42,246 bases of DNA from Tissierellia bacterium (GTDB lineage: Bacteria > Bacillota > Clostridia > Tissierellales > Peptoniphilaceae): assembly GCA_030540635.1 (NCBI GenBank), contig JAUNVW010000007.1, forward strand, positions 1,483 to 43,728, in the 5' to 3' direction. A program made the translations under genes and the position numbers. The notes beneath the pieces were generated by a model. It was not told where the DNA came from, did no database searches, and worked only from the letters and a program-made list of their open reading frames with translations. Shown one piece after another: positions 1 through 9,769 of this stretch; position 1 is the first letter of the stretch, and each line of letters opens with the position of its first letter.

Positions 1-1892
1 TCTTCATCGATCCCATCCGTTGTATTTTCTCTTTTGTCCTTTTCTTTTACGGCATCATAACCATCGACATTGGTATTTTCTTCTTCCATTCCCAAGATGT
101 TCATAAATTCTTTTCCCGTAATGGTTTCTTTTTCTAAGAGGAATTTTGAGATTTCATGGAGTTTATCAATATTATCCCGGAGGATTTGTTTTGCCTTTTC
201 GTGGGCATCTTTAATGATTTTTTCAACTTTATCATCAATTTGAGCTGCTTTTCCCGGGGAAGCATTGATTTCAGAGCCGGAATCTAAATAGCGAGCCCGT
301 TGACCTTCTAAACTGACCATGCCGAATTCATCGGTCATTCCAAAACGAGCAACCATGGCCCGGGCCAAGGATGTTGCCTTTTCAATATCATTGGCAGCAC
401 CGGTGGTTTTCGTATTGAACACAACTTCTTCCGCGGCACGTCCGCCAGTTAAAGTGACGATTTTATTAAAGAGTTCTTCTTTGCTCATTAAGAATTTTTC
501 TTCTTCATCGACTTGCATCGTATATCCTAAGGCCCCCGATGTCCGTGGGATAATGGTAATCTTTGTCACCGGTGCCGAATGGCTTTGGGTAGCGGCGACC
601 AATGCATGGCCGACTTCGTGATAGGCAATGAGTTCTTTTTCCTTTTTGGAAATAACGGCGCCTTTTTTCTGTTGACCGGCAATGACGGTTTCCACCGATT
701 CAATCAGATCTTCTTCCAATACAATGTCCCTTCCCATTCGCACGGCGCGAAGGGCGGATTCGTTGACGATATTTGCCAATTGAGCACCGGAGGCCCCCGC
801 AGTCATTAAGGCCACATGGCGGTAATCAATATTGTCGGCGTGGCGAATTTTCTTTGCATGGACTTTCAAAATGGCTTCTCGACCATTGACATCGGGAAGT
901 TCCACTGGAATTTGTCGATCGAAACGTCCCGGCCTTGTCAATGCCGGGTCGAGGATTTCCGGTCGATTCGTAGCGGCTAGTATTACAACCCCTTCATTTC
1001 CTTGGAAGCCGTCCATTTCGTTGAGTAATTGGTTTAACGTCTGTTCCCGTTCATCATTTCCAGAGAAACCGGCGGTATCTCTTCTCTTACCAATGGCGTC
1101 GATTTCGTCGATAAAGACGATACAAGGCGCTTTTTGAATGGCTTGTTTAAAGAGATCTCGGACCTTCGATGCTCCTAGTCCAACGAACATCTCGACGAAT
1201 TCTGATCCTGAAATGGAGAAAAACGGAACTTTTGCTTCTCCTGCCACAGCTTGTGCCAATAGGGTTTTTCCCGTTCCCGGTGGTCCCACTAGAAGAACGC
1301 CCTTTGGTAAAACTGCGCCAATTTTCCCGTAACGACTGGGATCATGGAGGAAATCCACGACTTCGTTTAAGGCTTCCTTGGCTTCATCTTGACCGGCGAC
1401 ATCTTCAAAGGATTTACCGTCCTTGGATTGAACATATATTTTCGCATTGGATTTACCAAATTGCAAGGCATTACCACCCATTTTCTTTGTGGCGGAACGC
1501 ATGAGAAGATTCATCAGTCCAAAGATGATGAGAATCGGTAGTATAAATGTCAGCAAGAAGTTTACAATGGGTGAAAACTCCCGGGGAATTTCTTTTGACA
1601 CGGTAATATCCTTGGCCTTCAATTCTTGTAATAAGCTATCGTCTTCAATACGACCGGTCGTGTATTGAACGGATTTATCATCTTTAATCGTCATTGTAAT
1701 TCGATCATTCTCGAAGATTACTTGATCGACTTTTTCATTTTCAATCATATCGATAAATTTCGTATAGGAAATTTCCTCCGTCGTCCGATTTTTAATGCTC
1801 GGCATAATGAAAGAAAAAAGCAAAGACCAAATAACAATCGCGATGATGTAATAAATAATAAAAGATTTTTTTGGTTTATGATTATTATCCAT
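1..1892 (-). CDS. ftsH: ATP-dependent zinc metalloprotease FtsH (3' end beyond window)
   Basis: Membrane-anchored AAA+ protease that extracts and degrades membrane and short-lived cytosolic proteins. About 630 codons are visible; the C-terminal end lies beyond base 1. The start at 1892 is preceded by an AAGGGGG ribosome site. In order I read a first membrane segment near residues 10-30, an extracytoplasmic domain, a second membrane segment near residue 130, then the AAA module with Walker A GPPGTGKT, Walker B FIDEID and second region of homology ([19 protein letters not shown]). The peptidase domain carries the zinc motif HEVGH. All key residues are present. It is transcribed away from the nucleoside hydrolase gene, across a region holding a near-perfect palindrome. 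Family assignment is certain; only the C-terminal tail is unseen. Confidence 0.97.
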   Translation of the reverse strand, partial: MDNNHKPKKSFIIYYIIAIVIWSLLFSFIMPSIKNRTTEEISYTKFIDMIENEKVDQVIFENDRITMTIKDDKSVQYTTGRIEDDSLLQELKAKDITVSKEIPREFSPIVNFLLTFILPILIIFGLMNLLMRSATKKMGGNALQFGKSNAKIYVQSKDGKSFEDVAGQDEAKEALNEVVDFLHDPSRYGKIGAVLPKGVLLVGPPGTGKTLLAQAVAGEAKVPFFSISGSEFVEMFVGLGASKVRDLFKQAIQKAPCIVFIDEIDAIGKRRDTAGFSGNDEREQTLNQLLNEMDGFQGNEGVVILAATNRPEILDPALTRPGRFDRQIPVELPDVNGREAILKVHAKKIRHADNIDYRHVALMTAGASGAQLANIVNESALRAVRMGRDIVLEEDLIESVETVIAGQQKKGAVISKKEKELIAYHEVGHALVAATQSHSAPVTKITIIPRTSGALGYTMQVDEEEKFLMSKEELFNKIVTLTGGRAAEEVVFNTKTTGAANDIEKATSLARAMVARFGMTDEFGMVSLEGQRARYLDSGSEINASPGKAAQIDDKVEKIIKDAHEKAKQILRDNIDKLHEISKFLLEKETITGKEFMNILGMEEENTNVDGYDAVKEKDKRENTTDGIDE

Positions 1893-1931
1893 AAAGTACC
1901 CCCTTTTTGTCTAATATTCTTTATTGGATCT

Positions 1932-1937
1932 ATTATA
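1932..1937 (-). promoter_or_regulatory. ftsH: Likely -10 box of the ftsH promoter
   Basis: On the minus strand this reads TATAAT, about 40 bases upstream of the ftsH start. No convincing -35 hexamer lies 17 bases upstream. The sequence ATCTATTAT overlaps it and recurs at 1955 and 1975, hinting at a regulated promoter. Confidence 0.45.
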
Positions 1938-1969
1938 CCCCAAATAAGGAATTTATCTATTATTTTTTC

Positions 1970-1997
1970 GTCCCATCTATTATATAATAAATGGGAC
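1970..1997. promoter_or_regulatory. 28-bp near-perfect palindrome (possible operator) between ftsH and nucleoside hydrolase
   Basis: The two 14-base arms pair at 13 of 14 positions; outer arms are GTCCCAT and ATGGGAC. A TATAAT at 1983-1988 sits in the centre, so a dimeric regulator bound here would cover a promoter reading towards the nucleoside hydrolase. The palindrome also lies upstream of the minus-strand -10 of ftsH. Which protein binds is unknown. Confidence 0.45.
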
Positions 1998-2053
1998 AGT
2001 ATATGAAATTTAATCATAACTTTGTTAAGAAATTATGGATGGAGGAAGATCAA

Positions 2054-2968
2054 ATGAAAAAAACAAATAAAATACCTGCCCTGTGGATCGACACCGATCC
2101 AGGAATTGATGATGGCTTTTGTCTTATTGCCGCCTATGAAATGGATCAATTTGAAGTCGTGGGAATTTCTTCGGTCAATGGCAATGTGGATGTTCAACAG
2201 GCAACAAAAAATATATTCTATATTTTAGAGCAATTGGACTGGGAGATTCCCGTATATGAAGGAGAAGCTCATCCCCTTTCGGAAGAAGTCTTGGAAAGAG
2301 GTGTCCACGGAAATACGGGCCTTGGCTATCTTGACCCTGATCAGGAAGGGATTATCGCCGATCCCGAGGAGATATCTGCCATTGACGGAATCTATCAAAC
2401 GGCAAAAGAATTAGGTCAAATGGATATTCTCGCCATTGGGCCATTGACCAATATTGCCATGGCCCTAGAAAAGTATCCCGATTTACCGGAATACATCGGG
2501 GAAGTCATTATTATGGGCGGAGAATTGGGGAAAGGAAATGTTACTGCCTTTGCAGAATTTAATTTCTATATCGACCCCGTTGCCGTCAATCGTGTACTAG
2601 AGGCCTTCGACTGTCGCGTATTGGGATTAAATATTACAGAAACCATGGGATTTACTTCGAAGGATCGTCAGTGGTTCGATGATATCCTGGGAAAAAAAGG
2701 AGAAGTACTTCGTTCTTTCCTCGATTATGTCATCGAATATCGTGAAATTGACGGCGAAATTCTACCGGTCCATGATTTATATGCCCTTTATGCCTATGCC
2801 TATCAAACCGCTGTAATCTACGATGAAAAGAAAGTCAAAATCATTGAAAAAGGTGAAAAACGGGGAGCCGTAGAAACCAATGAAAAGGGATATACTACCT
2901 TATTTGGCATTGAAGGAAATTTTGAACATTTTCACCGATTTATGAAAGAAGTCTTCCTTGGAAAGTGA
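2054..2968 (+). CDS. Nucleoside hydrolase (inosine-uridine preferring family)
   Basis: Hydrolyses the N-glycosidic bond of ribonucleosides to base and ribose, a cytosolic salvage step. The protein has 304 residues, usual for the family. Near the N-terminus is the calcium/ribose-binding motif DTDPGIDDG, followed by the conserved GPLTNIA and IIMGGE segments and a C-terminal VHDLYAL motif containing the family histidine. I chose the ATG at 2054 because GGAGGAAG lies just upstream at the right distance. An in-frame ATG at 1991 lies inside the palindrome and has no ribosome site. Substrate preference (purine or pyrimidine nucleoside) cannot be decided from sequence. Confidence 0.92.
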   Translation: MKKTNKIPALWIDTDPGIDDGFCLIAAYEMDQFEVVGISSVNGNVDVQQATKNIFYILEQLDWEIPVYEGEAHPLSEEVLERGVHGNTGLGYLDPDQEGIIADPEEISAIDGIYQTAKELGQMDILAIGPLTNIAMALEKYPDLPEYIGEVIIMGGELGKGNVTAFAEFNFYIDPVAVNRVLEAFDCRVLGLNITETMGFTSKDRQWFDDILGKKGEVLRSFLDYVIEYREIDGEILPVHDLYALYAYAYQTAVIYDEKKVKIIEKGEKRGAVETNEKGYTTLFGIEGNFEHFHRFMKEVFLGK

Positions 2969-2974
2969 TTTTGG

Positions 2975-3067
2975 ATGAAGGGAAGGATCTTTATTGGAAT
3001 CCTACTTCTTTTGTTATTGTGTCTTGTCCTTTCGGGTTTTCCAGCAAAAACGGAAATGGGATTGTAA
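2975..3067 (+). CDS. Possible 30-residue hydrophobic peptide
   Basis: An ATG seven bases after the nucleoside hydrolase stop opens a 30-codon frame. It encodes a lysine/arginine start, about 15 hydrophobic residues (IFIGILLLLLLCLVLSGF) and a short polar tail. This looks like a lone signal peptide or a single-span membrane peptide. The frame stays open after the TAA for another 38 codons, so it may instead be the start of a gene broken by a nonsense mutation. No homologue is recognised. Confidence 0.3.
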   Translation: MKGRIFIGILLLLLLCLVLSGFPAKTEMGL

Positions 3068-3158
3068 AAACAAGACAAGGGCATTTGGAAGGGGATAAAT
3101 AAAATCCTTAGCCTAAAGGAGATCAACAAAAGAAAAAGTGGATTCTACGATCAAAGGC

Positions 3159-3186
3159 AAAAAATAGGAGCAATGCTCCTATTTTT
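3159..3186. terminator. Bidirectional intrinsic terminator
   Basis: A stem of ATAGGAGC and GCTCCTAT with loop AAT, with an A-run on one side and a T-run on the other. It can end transcription of the nucleoside hydrolase and of the convergent AI-2E-type gene, whose stop codon lies inside the stem. Confidence 0.8.
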
Positions 3187-4345
3187 CTTTGAGATTAATT
3201 CGTTTTTCGAAAATTTTACGATGGGTATATTCTTCTGTTAATTCGTAAATCACAGAAGCCAGGGGAACAAAGAGGAGGACTCCCACAATGCCTAAAAGGG
3301 CTGCTCCCATGGTTACGGCAAATAAGGTCCAAATTCCAGGAAGATTTAAAGAGCTTCCAGCAAGCTTTGGGAAAATAATATTACCATCGATTTGTTGAAT
3401 CACAATAATCATTAAGGCAAAGATTAAGGCCTTAGAGGGACTGACGAGGAACATGAAAATAACGCCAATGAAACCGCCGATAAAGGGTCCAACTATTGGC
3501 ACAACATTAGTAAAGCCCACTAATACCGAAAGCATGGGGATATAGGGCAGTCGCAATAGGGTCATGAGGACAAAGGTTATGATTCCCACAATAAAAGCAT
3601 CGATGATTCGAGTACCAATAAAGGAGAAAAAGCATCGGTACATTACGGAAAAAACATGATTTATTTTATCCGAAGTTTTCTCGGGTAAAACGGCATACAT
3701 TAATTTTTTACTGTTTTTCGCCAATTCTTCTTTGCCGGCTAAGGCGTAAATTGAAAAGACGAGGGAAAATAAGGAGTTCATAAAACGATTGGTTAACGAA
3801 CCGATGGTCGTCAATGTGTTTTTAAAGAGATCTGTTGCTCCAGTTTGAAAGAAAGTTTCCAAATACACATAAACATCCGTAAGATTTAATCGATCTAAGG
3901 ATTCTTCCAATTGGAGGACTTGTTTACGTAAAAAAGAATAATTTTTCAATTCATCTAAAACGGACTGAATAAATACGGGCAATTTATAATTTAAAGAAGA
4001 AAGGGAACGGAGGAGCTGTGGTAGGACAATGGCAATCATAATGGCCACAACGCCGATAACTAATAAATAGGATAAAATCAAGGCAATGGCCCGTTTGTAT
4101 TTTAAAATTTTTTCACTCTCAATCGTTTTTTCGATCCCGGCTTCAATTTTCGTCATGGGAAAATTAACGATAAAGGCTAAGGCGAGGCCCGTTAAGAAGG
4201 GGGAAGAGATCCGGAAAATATACAGCAATCCTTCCCAAATTTTTGGTAAACGATCCAGCAATACATAAAAGGTAATTCCGATTAAAATTGTGCGAATCAA
4301 TGTGGATTCGGAAATCATCAAGTGATGATTATTCTTTTTTTTCAT
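3179..4345 (-). CDS. AI-2E family transporter-like membrane protein
   Basis: A 388-residue integral membrane protein of the AI-2E/PerM/YhhT family. It has two N-terminal membrane segments, a long amphipathic middle region (residues about 110-190) and a hydrophobic C-terminal half. That half contains the family pattern FTNVVPIVGPFIGG followed by three or four membrane segments. Members have been linked to export of small molecules or to sodium/proton exchange; the substrate here is unknown. The start at 4345 follows GAAAGGGGAG, better than the upstream in-frame ATG at 4396. It is divergent from the ppx-ppk1 operon. Confidence 0.88.
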   Translation of the reverse strand: MKKKNNHHLMISESTLIRTILIGITFYVLLDRLPKIWEGLLYIFRISSPFLTGLALAFIVNFPMTKIEAGIEKTIESEKILKYKRAIALILSYLLVIGVVAIMIAIVLPQLLRSLSSLNYKLPVFIQSVLDELKNYSFLRKQVLQLEESLDRLNLTDVYVYLETFFQTGATDLFKNTLTTIGSLTNRFMNSLFSLVFSIYALAGKEELAKNSKKLMYAVLPEKTSDKINHVFSVMYRCFFSFIGTRIIDAFIVGIITFVLMTLLRLPYIPMLSVLVGFTNVVPIVGPFIGGFIGVIFMFLVSPSKALIFALMIIVIQQIDGNIIFPKLAGSSLNLPGIWTLFAVTMGAALLGIVGVLLFVPLASVIYELTEEYTHRKIFEKRINLKEK

Positions 4346-4480
4346 AAAATCTCCCCTTTCGTGAAATCTCATCCTATTTATTATATATGAAACCAAAGCT
4401 TTTGTATAACAAATGAAGGGCAGGGATTGTCGTTACTTTTTCTAAAAGGGGTATCTATGGAATACAGAAAGGGTGAGACG

Positions 4481-5392
4481 ATGAGGTATTCAGTGGTGGA
4501 TATCGGTTCCAATACGGTACGGATGCATCTTTATTTATATGAAAAGGGAAAATTAATGGATTTAATGCATAAAAAGAAAGTGGCAGGCCTTGCCTCCTAT
4601 GTAAAAGGGGGCTATATGACCAATAAAGGAATAAAGAAATTATTAAAAATTCTCAAAGATTATCAAAATCTCATGGAAATCTTGGATATTCCCCATAATT
4701 ATTTTTTCGCTACGGCAGCCATTCGAAACACAGAAAATGCCAGGGATATTTTAGAGCTTGTGGAAAAGCAATTGAAGATCGATATCGATCTACTATCCGG
4801 CGAAGAAGAGGCCGCCTTTGGCTATGCCGGAATCCGGGAAGAGTATCAATTTGATGATGGTATCATCGTCGATATCGGCGGGGGATCCACAGAAATTACG
4901 ATTTTGGAAGATCAAAAAATTCGCTATACGACATCGATGAAAGAGGGTTCTCTCTCGTTAAAGACAAAATTTGTAAAGGGATTATATCCCCGGAATAAAG
5001 AAATTAAAAATATGGAAAAATACATTAAGAAGTTAATAGAAAAAGAGAATTTACCGGAGATTTCAAAAAAGATGAATCTCTATGGCATAGGTGGAACTAT
5101 TCGATCCTGTGGAAATATTTCCCAGGAATATTTCGATTTGAATAGCGCAAAAAAATTAGGACCATTTATGGTCGATTCCCTTTATCATGAATTAAAAAAT
5201 AAAGACAAGGAAGCCATGACAACAGTGCTTCAGGTCAGTCCTGAACGACTCCACACCATATTACCCGGTATGGCCATTTTAAAACGAATATTGAAAGAAA
5301 CACAGCCGAAAGAAATTTACATCAGTAAGAAAGGAATCCGAGAAGGTTATTTGAAATCAAGAATTAAAGCCGACGAGAAAGGAAAGAAATAA
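4481..5392 (+). CDS. ppx: Ppx/GppA family exopolyphosphatase
   Basis: A phosphatase of the ASKHA fold that releases phosphate from the ends of polyphosphate and/or converts pppGpp to ppGpp. It starts directly with the first phosphate-binding motif (VVDIGSNTVRMHLY). The second motif, DIGGGSTE, lies near residue 135, and GEEEAAFGYAG supplies the family's acidic residues. At about 303 residues it is the short form without the extra C-terminal HD-like domain. A second plausible start is the ATG at 4457, with AAAAGGGG upstream; homologues normally begin at MRYSVVDIG, so I use 4481. The stop overlaps the ppk1 start by one base, so the two genes are co-transcribed and jointly set the polyphosphate level. 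Confidence 0.9.
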   Translation: MRYSVVDIGSNTVRMHLYLYEKGKLMDLMHKKKVAGLASYVKGGYMTNKGIKKLLKILKDYQNLMEILDIPHNYFFATAAIRNTENARDILELVEKQLKIDIDLLSGEEEAAFGYAGIREEYQFDDGIIVDIGGGSTEITILEDQKIRYTTSMKEGSLSLKTKFVKGLYPRNKEIKNMEKYIKKLIEKENLPEISKKMNLYGIGGTIRSCGNISQEYFDLNSAKKLGPFMVDSLYHELKNKDKEAMTTVLQVSPERLHTILPGMAILKRILKETQPKEIYISKKGIREGYLKSRIKADEKGKK

Positions 5393-7419
5393 TGGCGATT
5401 ACTAAGATTGCGAGAAATCGAGAACTGAGCTGGCTCGCTTTTAATGAACGGGTGCTGAAAGAGGCCGAGGATGATCTACCGCCTTTAGAAAAACTAAAGT
5501 TTATCGCAATATTTATGAGCAATTTAGAAGAATTTTATAGGGTAAGGGTAGGTTCGCTCAGGGAAAAAGATCAGTTTCAACCGGAAGCTCTGGATAATAA
5601 AACAAAGTGGTCCCCTAAAAGACAAATCCATGAAATTAATCTTCGTACAAGGACTCTATTTAAAGAAAAAGACCGGATCCACAAAGAAGTCAATGGAGAA
5701 TTGGCGAAAGAGGGGATTATCGAAGGTCAAATGGAAATGATTAGCGATAAAGCAAAAGAAGATGTCAAAAAATACTATAAAAAAATGATAGAACCCATAT
5801 TATCTCCACAAATCGTCGATCCATCCCATCCCTTTCCCTTCTTGGAAAATAATCAGCTTTATATTGTATTATTGTTGGAAAAAGAGAAGAACACGAAATT
5901 GGCCTTTATCCATGTACCGGAAAATATCCCCGATCTTTATTTTGTAAAAGAGGGAGAGAAAGTCCAATATCTTCGAAAGGAAAATATCATCAAATACTAT
6001 TGTTCAGAACTCTTTCATCAATACGAATCATCTCTTCCCGTCATCATCAATATTACGAGAAATGCCGATTTAACACCGGAAGAAGAGTTTGATGTTGCCG
6101 ATGAAGATTTTCGAGAAATCATGAAAAAAATTCTAAAAAAGAGAAAAAGACTTCAAGCCGTACGCCTAGTGAGTGATGAACAATTATCACCAAAAATGGA
6201 AGAACGATTACTTCCACCATTGAATTTAAAGAAGGACCAAGTATTTACTTTAGAAACGGCAATGAAAATGGACTATGCCTTTGATCTCTCGAAATATATC
6301 GATCATGGTGACAAACTCCTATATCCTTCCTTTCATCCGGTATCATCGAGGGTATTTGAAAAAGATCGCTCCTATATGGAACAAATTGAAGAAGAGGATA
6401 AACTCCTTATTTATCCCTATGATGATATAAATGATTTCATTCGATTATTGGATGAAGCGGGAAGCGATAAGAGGGTGCTTTCCATAAAAATCACTATTTA
6501 TCGCCTATCAAAACATTCTCAAATCGTATCACGGCTTATTCGTGCAGCGGAAAATGGCGTAGATGTGACAGTGCTCATGGAACTTCGGGCCCGTTTTGAT
6601 GAACAAAATAATATCGACTATTCGGAGGAATTGGCGAAAGCCGGCTGTCGTATTATTTATGGGATGCCCGGTTACAAAGTCCATTCGAAGATCTGCCTTA
6701 TCACCTATCGTGATCAAGGGAAGATTCAATATATCAGCCAATTTGGAACGGGAAATTATAACGAAAACACCGCCAAGCAATATACCGATCTTTCCTATAT
6801 GACTTCTCGAGAAGATATCGGTAAAGATGCCGTTCAATTTTTTCAGAATATGGGTATTGGGGAATTAAGGGGAAAGTACAAAGTTTTAGCCACTTCCCCC
6901 TATGGTTTCAAACCCCAAATGATGGAGGAAATCGACAAGGAAATTGCTAAAGGGAAAGAAGGGTTTATCTTCTGTAAATTTAACTCCCTATCGGATAAAG
7001 ATTTCATCGAAAAATTTTACGAAGCAGCAAAAAATGGCGTAAATCTTCAACTGATTATACGGGGGATTTGCTGTTTAAAGCCGGGATTTCGTAATATTGA
7101 AATTCGCTCCATTGTTGGTCGTTATTTGGAACATTCTAGAGTGTATCTCTTTGGGAAAGACGATCCAAGAATCTACATCTCTTCGGCCGATCTCATGACG
7201 AGAAATACCGAACGGCGAGTGGAAATTGCCGTTCCCATCCTCGATCCTAGAATCAAAGAAGAAATCATCGAATATATGGATATCCAATGGAACGATCGAA
7301 AAAAAGCGAGGGTCCATTTGAAAAATGGGGACTATCAGTTAATTGACGGTGAAATGGGTGAATTTTCCAGTCAAGACCATATGATGAAACAAGCCGAAAA
7401 GCATAAAAATAAGGCCTAG
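5392..7419 (+). CDS. ppk1: Polyphosphate kinase 1
   Basis: Makes polyphosphate from the terminal phosphate of ATP, reversibly. The 675-residue protein has the PPK1 order. An N-terminal helical domain begins RELSWLAFNERVL, a head domain follows, and two phospholipase-D-like catalytic domains end the protein. The first catalytic domain contains VHSKICLI with the autophosphorylated histidine and GTGNYNENTAKQYTDLSYMT. The second contains RGICCLKPG, YLEHSRVYLFG with the second histidine, and SSADLMTRNTERRVE. All family landmarks are present. It is translationally coupled to the upstream exopolyphosphatase and ends tail-to-tail with the MATE gene, the stops overlapping by four bases. Confidence 0.97.
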   Translation: MAITKIARNRELSWLAFNERVLKEAEDDLPPLEKLKFIAIFMSNLEEFYRVRVGSLREKDQFQPEALDNKTKWSPKRQIHEINLRTRTLFKEKDRIHKEVNGELAKEGIIEGQMEMISDKAKEDVKKYYKKMIEPILSPQIVDPSHPFPFLENNQLYIVLLLEKEKNTKLAFIHVPENIPDLYFVKEGEKVQYLRKENIIKYYCSELFHQYESSLPVIINITRNADLTPEEEFDVADEDFREIMKKILKKRKRLQAVRLVSDEQLSPKMEERLLPPLNLKKDQVFTLETAMKMDYAFDLSKYIDHGDKLLYPSFHPVSSRVFEKDRSYMEQIEEEDKLLIYPYDDINDFIRLLDEAGSDKRVLSIKITIYRLSKHSQIVSRLIRAAENGVDVTVLMELRARFDEQNNIDYSEELAKAGCRIIYGMPGYKVHSKICLITYRDQGKIQYISQFGTGNYNENTAKQYTDLSYMTSREDIGKDAVQFFQNMGIGELRGKYKVLATSPYGFKPQMMEEIDKEIAKGKEGFIFCKFNSLSDKDFIEKFYEAAKNGVNLQLIIRGICCLKPGFRNIEIRSIVGRYLEHSRVYLFGKDDPRIYISSADLMTRNTERRVEIAVPILDPRIKEEIIEYMDIQWNDRKKARVHLKNGDYQLIDGEMGEFSSQDHMMKQAEKHKNKA

Positions 7420-7430
7420 CTCTCTAGGCC
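7403..7430 (-). terminator. Terminator of the MATE gene, inside overlapping stops
   Basis: A perfect 7-bp stem, GGCCTAG and CTAGGCC with a four-base loop, is followed on the minus strand by TTATTTTT. The stop codons of ppk1 and of the MATE gene both lie in this hairpin. On the plus strand there is no T-run, so it mainly serves the minus strand. Confidence 0.65.
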
Positions 7431-8747
7431 ATATCGGAGATCTGTTTTTCGGCGACTGCGGATTAGAATCAGTATCGCCACGATTAATGTAAAGATTTGT
7501 GCCAAGGGATAGGACCACCAAATCTGATCATTGGGAAAGAATGAACTCATTAAAAGTAGACTGAGTAGGATCGACAGAAAGCCTTGGAACAAATTAATCG
7601 TAATAGACTCTTTGGCTTTTCCCAAAGACGAATGATATCCGGCGATTAATAAGGAGTAACCGGAGAACAAATACCCGGGGGAAAAACGGCGAAGGGCGAG
7701 AGCCCCTTCATGGAGGATCGCCCCCTCACTGCCATCGAAAAATAGCCGAAAGACCATCTCTGGAAACAATTGAAGGAGACCGACCAATAGGAGGACAAAG
7801 ACCCCCACGGAAATAATGGCGTAGTGAAAGATCTTTCGGTAATGCAGGGGCTTTCTTTGTCCGTGATAATAGGAACAAAGGGGCTGGATCCCTTGGGTAA
7901 TCCCAACCATTGTCGATAAAACAAATTGGGAGATATAATTGATTACTGTGAAAATCGCCACGGAAGTATAGCCGAGGAGTTTGATGAGGAATAAATTATA
8001 TATCAGTACAACAAAAGCGCCGGAAAGCTCGGATAAAAAATCACCAAAGCCGACGGGAAGGATTTGGCGATAAACGGAAAAATTCCATGGAAATTTTACA
8101 AAGCGCAAATAGGAATGACCGCCAAGGAAATGCTTTGTAAATATAATCGCCGAAGTTATTTGAGCAATGCCTGTGGCATAGGCCGCCCCGGTAAGACCCC
8201 ATCCAAATACGCCGACAAATAAATAATCCAATAGAATATTTACAACGCAAGAAGAAAGGACGCCAAAGGTTGCCAATCGAGGGAAACCGTCAACTTTCAC
8301 TAATATCTCCAAATGATAGGAAATCATAAAAAATGGCGCAAAAAACAAAACAATCCCAAGATATTTTTTTACCATATCGTGGTATTCTAAGCTGGCACCG
8401 AGAAAGTGAATCAAAGGCTCCAAGAAGATCAAGGTGAAAGATGCTAAGAAAATTCCCACGAACAATACTGTAAAGAAAGTAAAGGAAAAAATACAATTGG
8501 CTTGATCCTTCTTATCTTGGCCTTTTAAAATCCCAATTCTCGTTTGAGTTCCAACGGCAAATAAAATCCCCACAGAAAACAGAGTATTAATAAAGGGCAG
8601 CGAAAGATTCACAGCCGCCAAAGCCTTTTGGGATACGAAATTTGCCACAAAAAAACCATCGACCATGGTGTAAAAAGAAAAGACCCACATCGCTAAAATC
8701 GATGGGACCACATAATTTCTAAATTGAGTTTTAAGTGACTTCTCCAT
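7416..8747 (-). CDS. MATE family efflux transporter
   Basis: A 443-residue multidrug and toxin extrusion-type transporter with about twelve membrane segments in two homologous halves, exporting organic cations or drugs with sodium or proton exchange. It begins with the FRNYVVPSILAMWVFSFYTM segment typical of the group, with a TMVDGFFVANFVS turn between the first two helices. The start at 8747 is preceded by AGAGG at the right distance; an ATG at 8780 has no ribosome site. Substrate cannot be predicted. Confidence 0.92.
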   Translation of the reverse strand: MEKSLKTQFRNYVVPSILAMWVFSFYTMVDGFFVANFVSQKALAAVNLSLPFINTLFSVGILFAVGTQTRIGILKGQDKKDQANCIFSFTFFTVLFVGIFLASFTLIFLEPLIHFLGASLEYHDMVKKYLGIVLFFAPFFMISYHLEILVKVDGFPRLATFGVLSSCVVNILLDYLFVGVFGWGLTGAAYATGIAQITSAIIFTKHFLGGHSYLRFVKFPWNFSVYRQILPVGFGDFLSELSGAFVVLIYNLFLIKLLGYTSVAIFTVINYISQFVLSTMVGITQGIQPLCSYYHGQRKPLHYRKIFHYAIISVGVFVLLLVGLLQLFPEMVFRLFFDGSEGAILHEGALALRRFSPGYLFSGYSLLIAGYHSSLGKAKESITINLFQGFLSILLSLLLMSSFFPNDQIWWSYPLAQIFTLIVAILILIRSRRKTDLRYGLES

Positions 8748-9252
8748 AAAATAACCTCTTTCGATTAGATAGTATATCATATTTAGGGGAAAAGAGGGGT
8801 GCTTTGAACTTGACGAAAGCCTTTTTTAGGAAATTATATAGATGAGAATAGGACAAACAAATGAAAATTTAATATTCGCAACATAGGTTTAGGGTTATCG
8901 ATTTGTATAATTGGACCTTATTTGAAAATAAACAATACTGGATGAACTGAATTTTAAAGTGGAACAATTGAAACATTAAAGATACTCTTAAAGAGAGAAG
9001 ACCAGATAGCAAAAACTTTGTAGGAGTATTAGATCGGATTTTTTGGCAACTACTAAAATGGATGATCCAGAGATTCTGTGAAATGATGAAGAAAATGAGG
9101 AAGAAGAGGTTTTTAAGCAAAAAGACCAATTCATGAAAAGGTTTATCCAAACTGTGCTTCTTATAATAGACGATGAAGGAGGGATGCATATTCCAATTGG
9201 ACGGTAAAAATGAAAGGTGTTTGCTGACGAGCAAGAAAGTGAGAGGATCATT
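8748..9252. other. 505-base gene-poor stretch with possible gene relic
   Basis: No convincing complete gene. A plus-strand frame from about 9080 to 9208, ending MHIPIGR then TAA, is acidic then hydrophobic and could be the tail of a decayed gene; stops interrupt it upstream. A TATAAT at 9162-9167 may be the -10 box for the following lipoprotein operon, without a clear -35. Longer minus-strand frames here have no ribosome sites and look like chance. Confidence 0.4.
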
Positions 9253-9768
9253 ATGAAAAAAATACTACTGATATTACTCATCGGGATTCTTGTTTCTTGT
9301 AGCACTCAACAAGAAAATACGAAGAAAGAGAACGAGAAAGAGATCGATTTAAAACAAGAAGAATCCAAAAATGATGAAGTAAAATGCTTGAATTTTGGAA
9401 CGGTTGATCCCGATCTAATGAGCGAAGAAGAGCATACAGAAAATGATGAAAGCATATATGAATATTGTGACAAAGAGGATATGGAACAATTTTTATCTCT
9501 GTATGAACAATTAGAACAAATGAAACCAATCGACGGTGCCTATGATATCGCCTTTTCCGAAAGCTTATTTTATGGAGAACAGCTGATTTATTTTGATTAT
9601 GCAGATTTAAAAGCCATTGATGAAGGAAAAATCACAGACAAAATCAACCTCAGGCGTGATTATACAGCGGATTATGAAATGGATGTAGATGATCCCTGGT
9701 TAGCTGAATTTATGAAGTTTGTAGAAGAAAGGATAACATCAGAAATATTAAATAAAGGAGATGAGTGA
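9253..9768 (+). CDS. Small acidic lipoprotein, function unknown
   Basis: A 171-residue protein with a lipoprotein signal peptide: MKK start, hydrophobic core, lipobox ILVSC near residue 16. After the predicted lipid-modified cysteine comes a lysine/glutamate-rich linker and an acidic globular part. The start at 9253 follows GAGAGG; an upstream ATG at 9217 would place a charged tail before the signal peptide. Its last codons overlap the ribosome site of the next gene, so the pair form a two-gene operon. I do not recognise the family. Confidence 0.8.
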   Translation: MKKILLILLIGILVSCSTQQENTKKENEKEIDLKQEESKNDEVKCLNFGTVDPDLMSEEEHTENDESIYEYCDKEDMEQFLSLYEQLEQMKPIDGAYDIAFSESLFYGEQLIYFDYADLKAIDEGKITDKINLRRDYTADYEMDVDDPWLAEFMKFVEERITSEILNKGDE

Positions 9769-9769
9769 A

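Noticed and set aside
319..1668. Several plus-strand open frames across the first 1.7 kb
   Set aside because: They are antisense to ftsH, have no ribosome sites, and translate into compositions without family features.
8869..9305. Two overlapping minus-strand frames of 100-120 codons
   Set aside because: No ribosome site, low-complexity hydrophobic translation, and they run over the lipoprotein signal peptide region; probably chance.
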